Shown one piece after another: positions 47,461 through 59,224 of a DNA stretch of 64,000 nucleotides. The position numbers and the translations under genes are program-made. Every line of letters starts with the position of its first letter. The first letter of the stretch is position 1. Origin of the DNA: Larix kaempferi (taxonomy: Eukaryota; Streptophyta; Pinopsida; Pinales; Pinaceae); assembly GCA_027924585.1 (NCBI GenBank), contig BSBM01000486.1:48128001-48192000 (forward strand). Reading direction: 5' to 3'. The notes below the pieces were generated by a model, which ran no database searches, was not told the origin of the DNA, and was given only the letters and a program-made list of their open reading frames with translations.

Positions 47461-48141
47461 TTACGGTGTAAAAGGGTGATAAGGGATATGAGCACTCCCT
47501 TGTCTCTCTATATGGATCACTCTACGAGCTCGGCTATCTTCTGGGATAGACTCAGAAGAATGCTGGTCGAGGCCTACTTTATACCATTTTCTGCTACGAG
47601 TGCAACCAATAACTTCAAGATCACTATCAGAATCTGTGGACATTACTTGTCTATGCTATTCATTGGAAGCTATGCATAGTTTTCCTTTTTCATATAAGAG
47701 CATTTTAATCCACAAGTTCAGAGAATTTAAGAAATTACCCTTGTATGCTTTGAAGAAGCTCCTCTCAGCCTCGCTAAATCTCTTTCTCGTATCTACTGCA
47801 AACTCAGTGATGAAGCCTTCCAGCAGACTGTTCAACCAAAAGTCTACTGCACGGGACACAGGATTATCTACCCGCTTCAAAATGCTAACTAGCTCAGGCG
47901 TCCAAACGATAGGTTGATCAACATGCATAGTGGGTCCAGTATCTGCTAGCTTGGACACCCACTCATGCAACTCGAGTGCAAATGTTACAAAGAAGATTTC
48001 ATGAAGCTCAGTATAAATATGCTTCTGCAACCAGTCCTCTGTCTGAATCCTAGGGCTTCTATTTTCACGTTCAGCGAACTCTCTAGACTTTGAATCAAAC
48101 CACTCTTGAATTTCTTTAGCTGTAGGATTCCAGCACCACAT
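47461..48141 (-). pseudogene. N-terminal extension upstream of Gypsy Gag
   Basis: From Met at 48,141 (MWCWNPTAKEIQEWFDSKS) the same frame as Gag is open, apart from stops at 47,656 (TAG) and about 47,461 (TAA). About 160 codons of helical-looking sequence (VDFWLNSLLEGFITEF, FFKAYKGNFLNSLNLW) come before an acidic MSTDSDSDLEV linker and a Pro/Ser-rich run into the capsid. Either one long Gag or a separate first ORF was present. Not recognised as a named family. Confidence 0.7.
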
Positions 48142-48183
48142 TGCCTTCAAAATAATAGGGTTAAAGCCGACAACAGAACCATT

Positions 48184-49708
48184 TGTTGGATGCTTTCTGG
48201 ACAGACCCAGGTTTTCAGGATGCGCAACAACAAACACCCCTTTGGCGCACTAGCCCTTTCGGCAATGAGCTGCGCAGCAGCCCGAAGTCTCACCCGAAGT
48301 GGCTATGGGGGGGCTAAGGAATCAGGTTTCCTTAACCTAGGTGGTGTGGAGTCTACAGTCTTCTCTCTTCCCTTCTTGGAGGTAACCCCTGAGCAGAGTG
48401 TCTCACTCTTTCATAGGTCTCCCAGCGCTACAGCGCTGGAACTCACTCTTCTCAGCCGAGCTGCACGATAGCTCCACACCTGTGCACGAGTCTTCTACCC
48501 ACTACCTCCGATACACTATGTATCGTCTCTGCCCTTGCACCACAGCGCAGTAACACACTCCTTTAGCGCTTCGGCGACAATGTTCTTGCAGACTCCTTCG
48601 ACAATGCCCAAGTGCATCTTCTAAGGGAGCTTCCAGGATTTACTTTACATAATCATTCATAAAGATAACGAAACATTCATAGAAACATAGACAGTAAAGC
48701 AAAGAAATGCAATCACATAAAGCATCACCACAACAACAAGAATTATGTGGTTCACTTCCAGGAGGGAAGCTACGTCCACGGGAACTGTGTTTTATATTAT
48801 CTTGAGATGGGGATAACACAGTTCCGCTGTGCACACAGCTGCAGCCTTAGATCTTTCTGGGAAACTCCACGCACACAGCTGGGAGCCCTTCTCTTAGATC
48901 TATTCTCTTCTTCTACAGATATTACCTTGACAAAGACATACAATTACATTCCCCTCTCAGTCCTCTTGCGACTGGTCAATACATGCAATGGCCCTTACGC
49001 CAAGCGGTCTTCCTGCGAGATCGCAGCCTTCTTACATGCACAAAATTATCATTAACAGCTTAAAAGACACAGCAATACAAATGTCTCAAACATCAACTTA
49101 GACTGTCCATGTAACTCAGTAACTATCTATCTCTTTTCCCTTTTCAATTACACATATATATAGGTGGCCCTGAGGGTCGCACCTTTACAAAACTGTGGGC
49201 CTTTCCCAACAGTGATCCCCAAAAACCCTAACTGCGGGCATGGCTAGGTGTACTGTAGGCACCTCTTGCAGTCACGTCATAGCTTCCTGCAGACTCTGCG
49301 ATTTTCGGCGCAGATCGCGTGTATGGGCGCCACTTCATTGTTCTTTGCTCCTTGTCCTTCGCCTTCAATGCTTCGGCCCGTTGCTCTTCCTTGGTCCGAG
49401 TAACCATAACTCCTATACTTTGCCTTAATGAGGGTAGCTGAGCCCTCTATTCCGCTGCTTCATTTACTATGGTGGTTGAGCTTTCTACTCGGACACCATA
49501 TTTACTCTTTCCTTTGACTTGTGCGCACGATCTCCATGATTTCCGGCCCGCAATCTGCGGTGAGCTCGTCCATTTGGCGTCGTACCGCGCACTGTTCATT
49601 TCTGCCCAAAAATGGTGCTTTTCCTCAAAATTAGCACTTTTCCTTCAAACTTAGTGCTTTTTCTTAAAACTTGGCAGCTTTTCCATAGCTGGGGCCTATG
49701 CTCCAACA
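48184..49708 (-). repeat. 5' LTR of the Gypsy element
   Basis: 1,525 bp, same length as the 3' LTR. On the minus strand a TATA-like CTATATATATG lies at about 49,153-49,163, a candidate core promoter. It is followed at 49,709-49,713 by ATTGT. Confidence 0.93.
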
Positions 49709-49713
49709 ATTGT

Positions 49714-52700
49714 CTAATGGGAGTAATATTGACAACATCACCAATCTAACCCAACATAACCAATCCATATTCTCTCGCATACTCCACCATAGCCAATGGT
49801 AATATATGGGCACCCAAGCAGCCTATACAAGGATCCTGACTAATCTTGACCCTAATTCCATATCCAAATTTCCAAACCAGCGAGTCCCCTATGACATCAG
49901 AAGCCTTAATGATATCCTTCCACATATTAGAAACATTTTTTATGGGCTTGTATCTAAACTGAAACCAATACTCAGTAGATAATGGATGGATATAAATATA
50001 AACAACCACTTTCACCCGAAACCCTCCCCCTTAAGGATTCTTTGAGACCCCTTAGGTGATAAATCCTATGCAAAGTGGTTGGGGTGCTTCAAACCCTTCC
50101 CACCCAGCTCTTTTGGAAGGGTTAAACTAATCCAAGCTATCCAATGATAAACCGACTCCTCGTAATTCCTTTGCCATAGAAAATTGAAACACATCTTCCT
50201 AATCTTCTCCAGAATACCAACCGAAAAAAATGCCAAAGAAACCAAGTAAACTGGGATTGCTTCAAGTAAATATTTTATCATAACCAAACGACCACCATGG
50301 GATAGACATTGATTACACCATAAATGTAATCTTTTCTCAATTTTGGCTAGTATCCAATCCCAGTCTCTTTTCAGATAATCATTTGGATTTAAAAGAAAAC
50401 CCAAATACTTAAGACCATTTTGGATGTGCACCTACGAGAATTCAATTTGAAAATCGATACATTCAATGGAATCCTGATCCAAATTCATAAAAGTGATAGA
50501 GGATTTTCTTACATTGAAACACATTCTAGTGGAATCTACAAAAAGAATAATAATATCTTTAAGCTTTTGAATCTCCCTCCTAGATCCATTAGAGAAAATA
50601 AGTATATCATCTACAAAAAGTAGATGTGTAACCCAAATAGTCCCACCATTCTGAATTCTCTAAAATATACAATTATCTTTGCTTGATAAAACAATCTACT
50701 CAATCCCTCAACCACCAAAACAAACAATAGAGCAGTAAGCATGCATCCTTGTCTTAAGCCTCTCCCAAGCCTAAAGAAAGGAGATGCAATACCATTTATC
50801 AAGATAGCAAAAGAGATTGACTGAACACATGAATTAGTACAATTTACAAAATGGAGTGGAAATCCAACCTATAAGAGTACTAACCTCAGATACAACCAGT
50901 TAATATGATCATAGGATTTTGATAGATCAACTTTTATAATATTAGCAGGAAGAGGGTTTACCTTCGTTGAATGCATAACTTCATGTGTAGTGCCAATTGC
51001 GTCATGTATTTCCCTTCCTTCCAGAAAGGGAAATTGTTCTTTAGACGTAGACTTGGATAGAATGCCCTTGATCCTGCAGGTTATGACCTTAGAAATTAGT
51101 TTGTATATGTAGTTACATAAAGATATAGGCATGTAATCCTCCAAAGACACTATTGAATCCAACTTTTGGATAAGGGAAATAAATGTGGAATTATAAGTAG
51201 CCAAGACCCTTCCATTCCTCATGGATTCCTCTACAGCAACAAGAATATCAAATTCAAAAATGTCCATAAATCCTTAAAATAATTCCATGGGCCAACTGTC
51301 AAGGCCTGGAATTTTATCCAGTTGCATGGAGTGGATTGCCCCCTTCAATTCCTCAAAAGACACTTATTCTAGTAAGGATGCATTGTCTTCCTCATTCACA
51401 AAAATAGGAAAATGTGCAGTCAATCTAAGCATTTGGGAAGCAGATGCTCTTTCATCTTCCTTGTATAGTTTGTTAAAATGGTTTACCCCTGTAGCAATAA
51501 GATCTACAAAACCTATGACTTGTCTATCATCCTCCTCCTCTAGGCGCCATAGAGAATTTGTATGAATCATGTGCTTTACATAATTATGAAAAAAATGTAT
51601 TTTCATGCCCTTTTTGTAGCCAAATAGCCCTATTTTTTAATACCCACATAGCTTCATTTTCATCAAGAATCTTCCTTCTCTTCACTTCTAACTCCACAAT
51701 CATTTATTTCTAATCAACTAATACAAAATCCTCATGATTATTTGAATGAAAGGATTCCAACTAAAGCTCTATTATTCTTTATAATTCATCATGAACTTTC
51801 CTCCTTTACACAACCCATTTGATGGTATGATATTTTATACACTTAAGATTATTTAGGAACTATAACCACGTTGAAACGAGATTATTGGGATCATATGGAT
51901 TCCACGGTAGTTTAACCATCTAAGTATAACCTTCATCTTCTAACTAATGAGAGTTAAACTTAAAGGGACTTTGATATTTTGACCAAGTTGCCACCAGTTC
52001 CATAAAAATAGGGAAATGTTCTGACTCCCCTCCTTCTCCTACCCATTGTATTATACATGCATTAGATTGTAGGATACCTTCATTGATCAGAAATCTATGA
52101 AGTTGCTTGGATATCATACCCGGACCGGCCCTCATATTCCTCCATGTAGGTTTTAATTTCTTTGGTGTGATATCATAAAGGGAGGATTCAAAGTCTTTAG
52201 ACAAAGTATTCTGAAAGAGCATCCTTTTGAGAATTAATTCCCTATGTATCTGCATCACCAATAGAAAAATTCAAATCCCCTCCTATAATCACCTTGTTGT
52301 CAGCAGGCATCCCCAATCCAAATATCTTCTCACAGAAAGTTACACAATGATGATGAGGGAAATAAATATTTATGAAAGTAATCGAATTACCAATATCCTT
52401 GGAGAAAAGGACAGTTCTCGGACCAATCCAGACAACCCATCTATTTGTACAAAGAAAGGATCTAGTCTTCCAACCAGTAATAATTCCACCAGATCTTCTA
52501 GCAACATACGAACATGAAAAATCCCAACTAGGCAGCAATTGTTGTAATACCAACAGGATGGAATTCCTACAAGCAAGAGAATCCTGGATAAATAAAATAG
52601 AAGGATTGTGAGTCTAAAAAGTCTCTTCAGGGTGAGATTTTTTTAGGGCATCCCCAACCCTCGGAAAATGATTGACATAATTAACATTAAGTAACCCTGA

Positions 52701-52976
52701 GGATGGGATGACATGATCTAAGAGTCCTCTTGATAGTTTTTTGATGCCCTGCATTGACTTTCGAAACTGCCTGTTCCCGAGCTATGGCCATGATAGATTT
52801 TCGACCTCGAATTTTGTTGGCCACAACAGGACTATCCCAAGAAAAATACCTTCCCAAACCAAAAACCAAAAAGTATTTTTTAACAAAACATGTCTTGAAG
52901 AAATATCTCGAGCCACCTGACTCCGACAGAGAGCCCATATCCCCAGATGTAATATTTGAATCTAGGACCATCAATT
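49714..52976 (-). pseudogene. LINE ORF2 fragment: endonuclease and reverse transcriptase
   Basis: Largest surviving LINE piece. The APE-type endonuclease spans about 52,620-51,950: NPSILFIQ, RRSGGIITGW, NIYFPHH, VIIGGDLNFS. Reverse transcriptase covers 51,267-50,430: ISLCNYIYKLISKVI, FLEGREIHDAIG, VDLSKSYDHINW, GLRQGCMLTALLFVLV and, in another frame, THLLFVDDILIFSN with the catalytic DD. The C-terminal part (50,431-49,714) has HGGRLVMIKYLLEAIPVY and LGGKGLKHP. At least four frame changes and several stops are visible. It continues at 36,506. Confidence 0.9.
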
Positions 52977-53032
52977 AGCCATAAACATAAAATCTTTGTG
53001 GGGGACAGTTATCCCCATATATATCCCTTGAT

Positions 53033-53550
53033 CTATAGTTCATGGGAGAAACTACCAACTTACAGGGATGAAAGATAGACCTACAAATGTTCTACAAGTA
53101 CAAGTAAGCAAAGAGATAAAGGTTAAAGAGGATGTGTACCTTATTCAAAAGGTTGATCCTAGCTTTCCTTTCTTTGCTCTTCAATGCCATTCAGTGTCAC
53201 AATGCCCACACCTGCAAAACAACTTCATACCTTTCTCAAATACATTTGACTACATACATAAGACTAGTATTTATGACAGAAGAAGACATCAAACTATAAG
53301 CAAACTGTAATCAAATCTAAGACACACATGAATAGGTCATATTTTGAAAGGGAAGAACATCTGATCTTTATTAATGAATGAAGCAAGTACATAAAGTTAT
53401 ACCTTCCTTCAAGCTTGGCACTTCACAAAACCTAGATTCAAGGTCTCATGCTTCTGTTCTCCAAGGATCCCAGCCTCTAATCAGCTGTGCTAGGGTTTAT
53501 CAGAAACTGAGGCACAAGAGAGGGGGATGAGGGTCTCCATTCCTCCAGCA
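53033..53550 (-). repeat. 3' LTR of the Asp-primed element
   Basis: CTATAGTTCATGGGAGAAAC to TTCCTCCAGCA, nearly identical to 56,023-56,542 (one AAC insertion and few substitutions seen). Confidence 0.85.
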
Positions 53551-53990
53551 TGACCTCCATAGGCTGGGTAGGTGCCCCCTGCATGATTTTCAAAGGCAGG
53601 GTGCTTGCCCCCAGCATGACTTACAGAGGCTGGGTTGCTGCCCCCTTGTTTTGGCATCTTCTTCCTATTCTTCCTTCGTCTATTCCTTTTAGACTGCTGG
53701 TTACTAGTATTTCTACTTTCGCCACATGAGGTAGAAGGAGGAGGAGAACATGTTACTGGAAAAGAAGGCACAGAGTTCTGATGCTCTTGATTTGAGGTGC
53801 TTACAAAAGAAGCGTCAGGAGCATGCAAGGCATTCGGAGTGGAGAACAACCAAATCGGCAGCCCTATAGTGAATCCAGGAAGATTCAGAGTAGCCATTAA
53901 GGGAGTGCCAATGTTTCCAATGAGTGGAACAGCACAAGGATCACCTGGAACAGGGGTACCTTGATTGGCGCTCGCCAGAACGCTAGACAT
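53490..53990 (-). CDS. Small basic ORF with HAGG repeats, unknown
   Basis: 166 codons from ATG at 53,990, ending inside the 3' LTR. The N-terminal half is Pro/Ser/Thr-rich, followed by a strongly basic SKRNRRRKNRKKMPKQGG and three 12-residue repeats ending in HAGG (36-bp DNA repeat). A basic tract plus low-complexity tail could be a nucleic-acid-binding remnant of a Gag, but no zinc knuckle is present. It could equally be fortuitous. Confidence 0.4.
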   Translation of the reverse strand: MSSVLASANQGTPVPGDPCAVPLIGNIGTPLMATLNLPGFTIGLPIWLFSTPNALHAPDASFVSTSNQEHQNSVPSFPVTCSPPPSTSCGESRNTSNQQSKRNRRRKNRKKMPKQGGSNPASVSHAGGKHPAFENHAGGTYPAYGGHAGGMETLIPLSCASVSDKP

Positions 53991-55982
53991 AGTTTCCTGC
54001 TCAAATGAGCAAGAAGTTCTCTAAGGAAAACTAAGACAAGTAGCACAAAGAGCACACCACTAAAAAAGATCCTAGGTAAATCAAACCAAGAAAACAGATG
54101 CCTTCTGGAGAAGAGTCTGGGATGATGAGGGCCCAGAACAAATCAACGAAGGATGAAGGACAGTTACCCGGGGTCCACAATACAATGACTAAGGGTGCAA
54201 GCGCTGGAATCACCCAACAACCCTCCCAAAGACCTGCAAGGGATTTCCTCCCATGTCTGTCCTAGGTACAGCAAATATAACCCTTCACCGTCACCTATGT
54301 ATGATCCTATGGTCAGATACTAAGGATACCACCACATCGAAAACATTTGGGGGAACAGTCTCTAGTCGAATTAGAAGGTGTGGGCAGGGTAACCAAGCCC
54401 GAAACTTAAAAGAGTCCCCAAATGCGATCCGATCCTGGTATTTGCTCAAAACAGAAAGTAGGAGGTTTATTCCCAACAATCCGATTTCACAAGACCTACT
54501 GCATAGATCCTAGGCAAGTTTTGAATGAGGTGAGTTCACCTGTGATAGTCGAACTACGATTTTTGCGTAATGTGTGATCTCGGGTGGTTTAAGGTGTTTT
54601 AAACCCAAGATCCTAACCAAAACTAGTTGGTGAATAATGTAACCTAGAAACGAAAATGTTACTAGTACATTTTATTAGGGTTCATTTTAAAGGTTACTTG
54701 CTTACTCAAAAAGGTAGTGGGTGTGTGAGAGTGGTTATAATAGAGATAGAATACTGAAAATGAAATGTTTACCACTAAACAAATCTTTTCTTTTCAATGC
54801 AAGTCCTAAAGATACAATCTAGAATGCATATGCAAATGCAATTTTTAGTCTTTTCGAATGCAAAAAAGGTAAAAATAAAATCTAAATGTACAAAATTAAA
54901 CTCAAAACCTAAGAATGCAGCTACTCAAACAAATAAGTATGCAAAAGAAAACTGCTTCTTTTTTATGCAAAGCACTCTTAAATCCTTTAAGCCACTTGCA
55001 AAGTACTCCACTCAGAAAATAAATCAAATTTTTTTTATGTTTTTTCAAAGGTGAGAAACAAAACTGAAATTGAAAGTAACCTACTATCAAAGTAAAGCAA
55101 AGAACTTTCAGGTTTCCTTATTGAAACAGTAAAAGCAACCAATACGAATTTCAGATTCTTATTGATGTAAGCATGCCAACCATTGGGAAAAGTGTATGAA
55201 ACCTACTTTGAGACCCAAACAAATCAAATGATCTACAAAGAAGTATGGTTTGGTAAAGTTAGGTCTGCACATAAACAGTGCAGTCAAGTTCGTGAACAAC
55301 AGCAAAGACACTTGAGCTTTCACTACAAAAAGAAAACTAAAAGCATAAGGGAGGATAAGAAACCAATCTAAAGAGAAATTTCACTCAAATAGATACAAAC
55401 AGGGTCAAGTAGACTCAATAGGTTTCAAAGCCAGTGGAAATGGAGCAAGCAGATTCAGTCAGACTCAAATCAGGGTACAAAACACCAAACTGGTCCACAA
55501 CCCCCCAACTTGGGTCAACAAACCCCAAAACTTTCCAAACAAGCCCAAATTGATCAAATAGGGTCCAAATCATGAACATAGGATCAGTACAAGGATAGAA
55601 GACCACTTACAGTGGTTTAACTCAGACCTAGGGTCATCAAGGACCCCAAAAAATGCAACCACAACCCCCCCAAATAGGTAAAAACTCAAAAAAATCAGTT
55701 CCAGGATGTGTGCGCTATTGTCTATGAGGTAGACCAGCACCCACACAGGGGAATGCGCTACTGTGCTTCACAACAGTAGCTCACATGTGGGAAACGTTGA
55801 AAAAATTGGGTTAAAACCCCCCACACCTGAGCCAGTAAGGGTCTGTAAGGGCTAGGAAAGGTCTGTAAGAGCCAAGGAGGGTCAAACAGAGCCTGATAAC
55901 TGATTCTAATCAAGAAATTGAACAAATACCTTAAAAAAAAACTGAAGAAATGACCTTGGATACCCCTAAGCAAATAGGCATT
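53991..55982 (-). other. Interior of the Asp-primed element, no recognised gene
   Basis: A/T-rich, with protein-like but broken stretches on the minus strand at 54,030-54,480 in changing frames (DSFKFRAWLPCPHLLIRLET, VPPNVFDVV). 54,540-55,980 appears non-coding. No reverse transcriptase, integrase or protease motif. Confidence 0.5.
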
Positions 55983-56000
55983 CCCCGGTATGGTCGCCAT
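55983..56000 (-). promoter_or_regulatory. Primer-binding site (Asp tRNA-like)
   Basis: Minus strand TGGCGACCATACCGGGGA shares TGGCG at the start and CCGGGGA at the end with the plant Asp-tRNA complement. Confidence 0.6.
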
Positions 56001-56022
56001 TCTGTTGTGAGGAAAATACACC

Positions 56023-56542
56023 TATAGTTCAGGGGAGAAACTACCAACTTACAGGGATGAAAGATAGACCTACAAATGTTCTACAAGTACAACAAGTAAG
56101 CAAAGAGATAAAGGTTAAAGAGGATGTGTACCTTATTCAGAAGGTTGATCCTAGCTTTCCTTTCTTTGCTCTTCAATGCCATTCAATGTCACAATGCCCA
56201 CACCTACAAAACAACTTCATACATTTCTCAAATACATTTGACTACATATATAAGACTGATATTTATGACAGAAGAAGACATCAAACTATAAGCAAACTGT
56301 AATCAAATCTAAGACACACATGAATAGGTCATATTTGGAAAGGGAAGAACGTCTGATCTTTATTAATGAATGAAGCAAGTACATAAAGTTATACCTTCCT
56401 TCAAGCTTGGCACTTCACAAAACCTAGATGCAAGGTCTCCTGCTTCTGTTCTCCAAGGATCCCAGCCTCTAATCAGTTGTGCTAGGGTTTATCAGAAACT
56501 GAGGCACAAGAGAGGGGGATGAGGGTCTCCATTCCTCCAGCA
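56023..56542 (-). repeat. 5' LTR of the Asp-primed element
   Basis: Right copy of the 518-520-bp repeat. The transcribed strand is minus. Confidence 0.85.
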
Positions 56543-57150
56543 TAACGTTGTTATGGGCTTCGGTCCCCATTCATGGCCCTTCTACCTTCCTTGTATAGTT
56601 AATGAAGGAGAGGAAAAGCAGTTATAACTGATCAGGAGGTTCCCAAACCAACTCAATTTGACCAAAATTCGAGATTTTGATTGATTCAGGAAAGTACTCT
56701 ACTCTTCCTAATGCAAACCAGCGTATTTTTCAAGGTGAACGCTACTCTAGTGAAGCAGAGTTGCATATTTCTAAGGGAAAACGCTACTTTTATGAAGCAG
56801 AGCTGCATATTTTTGAAAGCAAACGCTACTATCATGCTTAGATACTAGCGTTTTTGTGGAAATATGGCCAAAAACAGGGTTTTCTAATGATTTTTAGGAG
56901 GTGGTTTGGTCTGGAAAAGTGTTCCTCAGGATTATGACCATCAAATGGACCAGGAGTGAGGTAATTTCAACCATGTTAAGTGTCCCAAATGCCCCTTCAA
57001 TCCACAAGTGTCCTGTTGTGTGACTAAACTTGATCTCAAGAAGTGTCGTCATGCGACCAAGTGATACAAGTGTCATCACGGATGGAGAAGTGTCATTTTA
57101 AGCTATAACACTATCCAAATCCTTTGTCAATGGGGTTACCTTTAAAAAAT
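56543..57150 (-). other. LINE inter-ORF region with short repeats
   Basis: Non-coding. 56,740-56,860 holds three units of about 45 bp with AACGCTACT and GAAGCAGAG-TGCATATTT. 56,970-57,100 repeats AAGTGTC five times. It probably belongs to the LINE between its two ORFs. Confidence 0.5.
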
Positions 57151-58973
57151 TGTCAGACCCACCAATCTATTTAGAGACAAATTTAATAGAGTCTTCATGA
57201 TCGAATGGAAATGACTCAACCATAGAAAACTTCAATGAAGAGTCCAACTTCAAAAGCTCTATGAATGACAAACATTGAAGGTACAAACCATCCAAAACAC
57301 TCCGCATATCGAAAAAACTATCACAGACATCAGGAAACCCCAACGTAACTAGAATCGTCTGCCGAGTCCAAATTACTGTTAAGTAGTCTTCATCTATTAA
57401 CTCCACCAAGTTAGGGAAACCCCCAATGGGTCTGTGAACCTCTAAATCATGTTCCCCATAGGTAAAAGGTAAAAATACTACTTCTTGAGCATCACCCTCA
57501 ACAGAAAGTAAACCTACAACATATAAGGGGGGATCTTGTAACCCAACAAACTTACAGGTACCCAGGCCACTAGAATGCATAGCAGACACATTACCCCTTT
57601 GGGACAGCACAATGGCCCATGGGAAAGACATAACTATCCCTTATAAACTTATAACTCACCAAAGGACAAAGAGTTGTAAGCTCCCAAGGACCTAAGGTTC
57701 TCCCCTTTCTAGAAGACAACAACAAAGAAAACCCCTTATTTAAAAACTACATATTTGTATCCATCAACGCAACTATATCCAATAAACTACTAGAGGGAAA
57801 ACATGAACCAACACGATCCTATAAAAAAACATCAAAAATATATGGATGTGACTTACTGAATTTCAATTCATTGAGATCTTCGCTAATACGTTCTGATTGT
57901 GTCTTGATCCTCCAAGATACTAGAAAGAGAGCACTCTACAGCTTCCTTTGAAGATAATTATGGGACCCATGCATCACAAGAACCCTCAATAACTCGAACT
58001 TCTGAGGATACCTGACCTTCCACCGATAACCCAATATGATCTTACTTCGCCTTTAGAACTTTTGAATCCAGATGATTTCTCAAATATTCTCTCCTCCCCA
58101 TAGAAACCTTCAAAGGGGGAAAACTATTATTCTTAGACTTAATCTTCCAAACCTTCCAAGAGAAAGATTATGTAGAATCCCTCACCAGGTGACCATATAC
58201 ATGGCACCTATTTCAACGAAATGGGATACCAATGTAATCTAGTACTTTCTAATGAGATCTTGTTCCCAACAAGATAGTGATGTCCTTAGGAAAATTGTCT
58301 CGGAGATCAATAACCACAAGAATTTTAGCCACCAACATAATACCTGAGTCCTAAAAATTGCAGTCTATTTTTCTAAAAACTCCCATATCCCATCCAATAT
58401 TGCTGAAAACATCCGGCGACCACAACTCCAATGGAAAGCCAAGTATTTTTACCCATATTGACTGAGTAAAGGTCTTCTTTCTTTGAGCATCGAAGAAAAG
58501 ATTCCATCTTTTGAGCTTTAAATTTTTTGATCTCTAGAACCAGACCCCCTCCAATAACATATTGACATCCTTTTAAGAGTTCGGGATGACACCGAGCCAC
58601 CCCCTGGCCATCGTCAGCGAGGAGAATACCCCAAAATAGGTTCCCATGTATGTGACACCCAACCTTTATACATTTCCATACTCATGCTTCTACGACCAAA
58701 TATACCAACCAATGCAAAATCATTAAACGAAAGAACCTCATTCATAGGGACATCCCTACCCAAAGATAAACATATATGGGAAGCTTTCCTTTTTACACAA
58801 TTTTTTTACTTCAGGCGGTAAACACCTTTAACCTTTGAATGGTTGTGACCTTCCACCAAATCATACACCATCCACGAGGGGTCTCCTTACCAAAGATGAG
58901 ATATTTCTCTGGGGGGAGTACTGTGGACCACCTTCCAAGCAAAGCACAATGAGTTCGAAACTCCCACAGAACT
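57150..58973 (-). pseudogene. LINE ORF1 body (DUF4283-like, decayed)
   Basis: Minus-strand pieces in several frames. Near 58,380-58,470, IWVKILGFPLELWSPDVFSN and IGWDMGVF match the plant LINE ORF1 (DUF4283) core, the RNA-binding ORF1 protein. A zinc-knuckle-like R-C-H region follows near 58,200. 57,631-57,167 is open for 154 codons and may be the C-terminal part. At the right end, VGVSNSLCFAWKVVHSTPP continues the N-terminus found at 61,472-61,602. Multiple stops and frameshifts. Confidence 0.75.
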
Positions 58974-59201
58974 TGGAGCAGTAAAATACTGTTCTTACGG
59001 GAAAACTCAATGTAAGTAACGTAAGTAGTCCAAAAATGGATCAATAGTAATGTAAAAATGTAATGTATGGTAGATGATTAATAGTTACATAGGTTTGGAC
59101 TTTATATAAGCCCATCATGCACCTTTTCGTAAAAGGGCATGACTATTGACTTAAATAGCATTTAATTAATATTTTTGTTAATTTATTATTTTATTGTTAC
59201 A
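58974..59201 (-). repeat. 3' LTR of the coiled-coil element
   Basis: Plus reading TGGAGCAGTAAAATACTG to TTATTGTTACA. It aligns with 61,231-61,471, which is 13 bp longer in its AT-rich end. Confidence 0.9.
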
Positions 59202-59224
59202 TTGCCTTCACCTTAAGGGAAGCT

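Larger units (their letters stand above)
36512..49708 (-). mobile_element. Gypsy-type LTR retrotransposon with extra domains (13.2 kb)
   Basis: Two 1,525-bp LTRs flanked by ATTGT (36,507-36,511 and 49,709-49,713). Minus-strand order: N-terminal extension, Gag, protease, a second capsid-like domain, reverse transcriptase, RNase H, integrase, spacer, third ORF. Reverse transcriptase before integrase identifies the Gypsy (Metaviridae) class. LTR copies differ by a few percent by eye, without net length change. Stops and frameshifts have inactivated it, yet every domain is readable. Clade unassigned; the size and extra ORF recall Tat/Athila-group elements. Confidence 0.93.
53033..56542 (-). mobile_element. 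Non-autonomous LTR element with Asp-tRNA-like primer site
   Basis: Direct repeats of 518 bp (53,033-53,550) and 520 bp (56,023-56,542) enclose about 2.5 kb. Beside the right copy the minus strand reads TGGCGACCATACCGGGGA, similar (about 4 mismatches) to the Asp-tRNA primer site of many plant Gypsy elements. This makes the right copy the 5' LTR, which may extend to 56,007. In element orientation the LTR starts TGCTGGAGG. No target duplication was found; the left end may be eroded. It lies between LINE ORF1 and ORF2. Confidence 0.75.
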
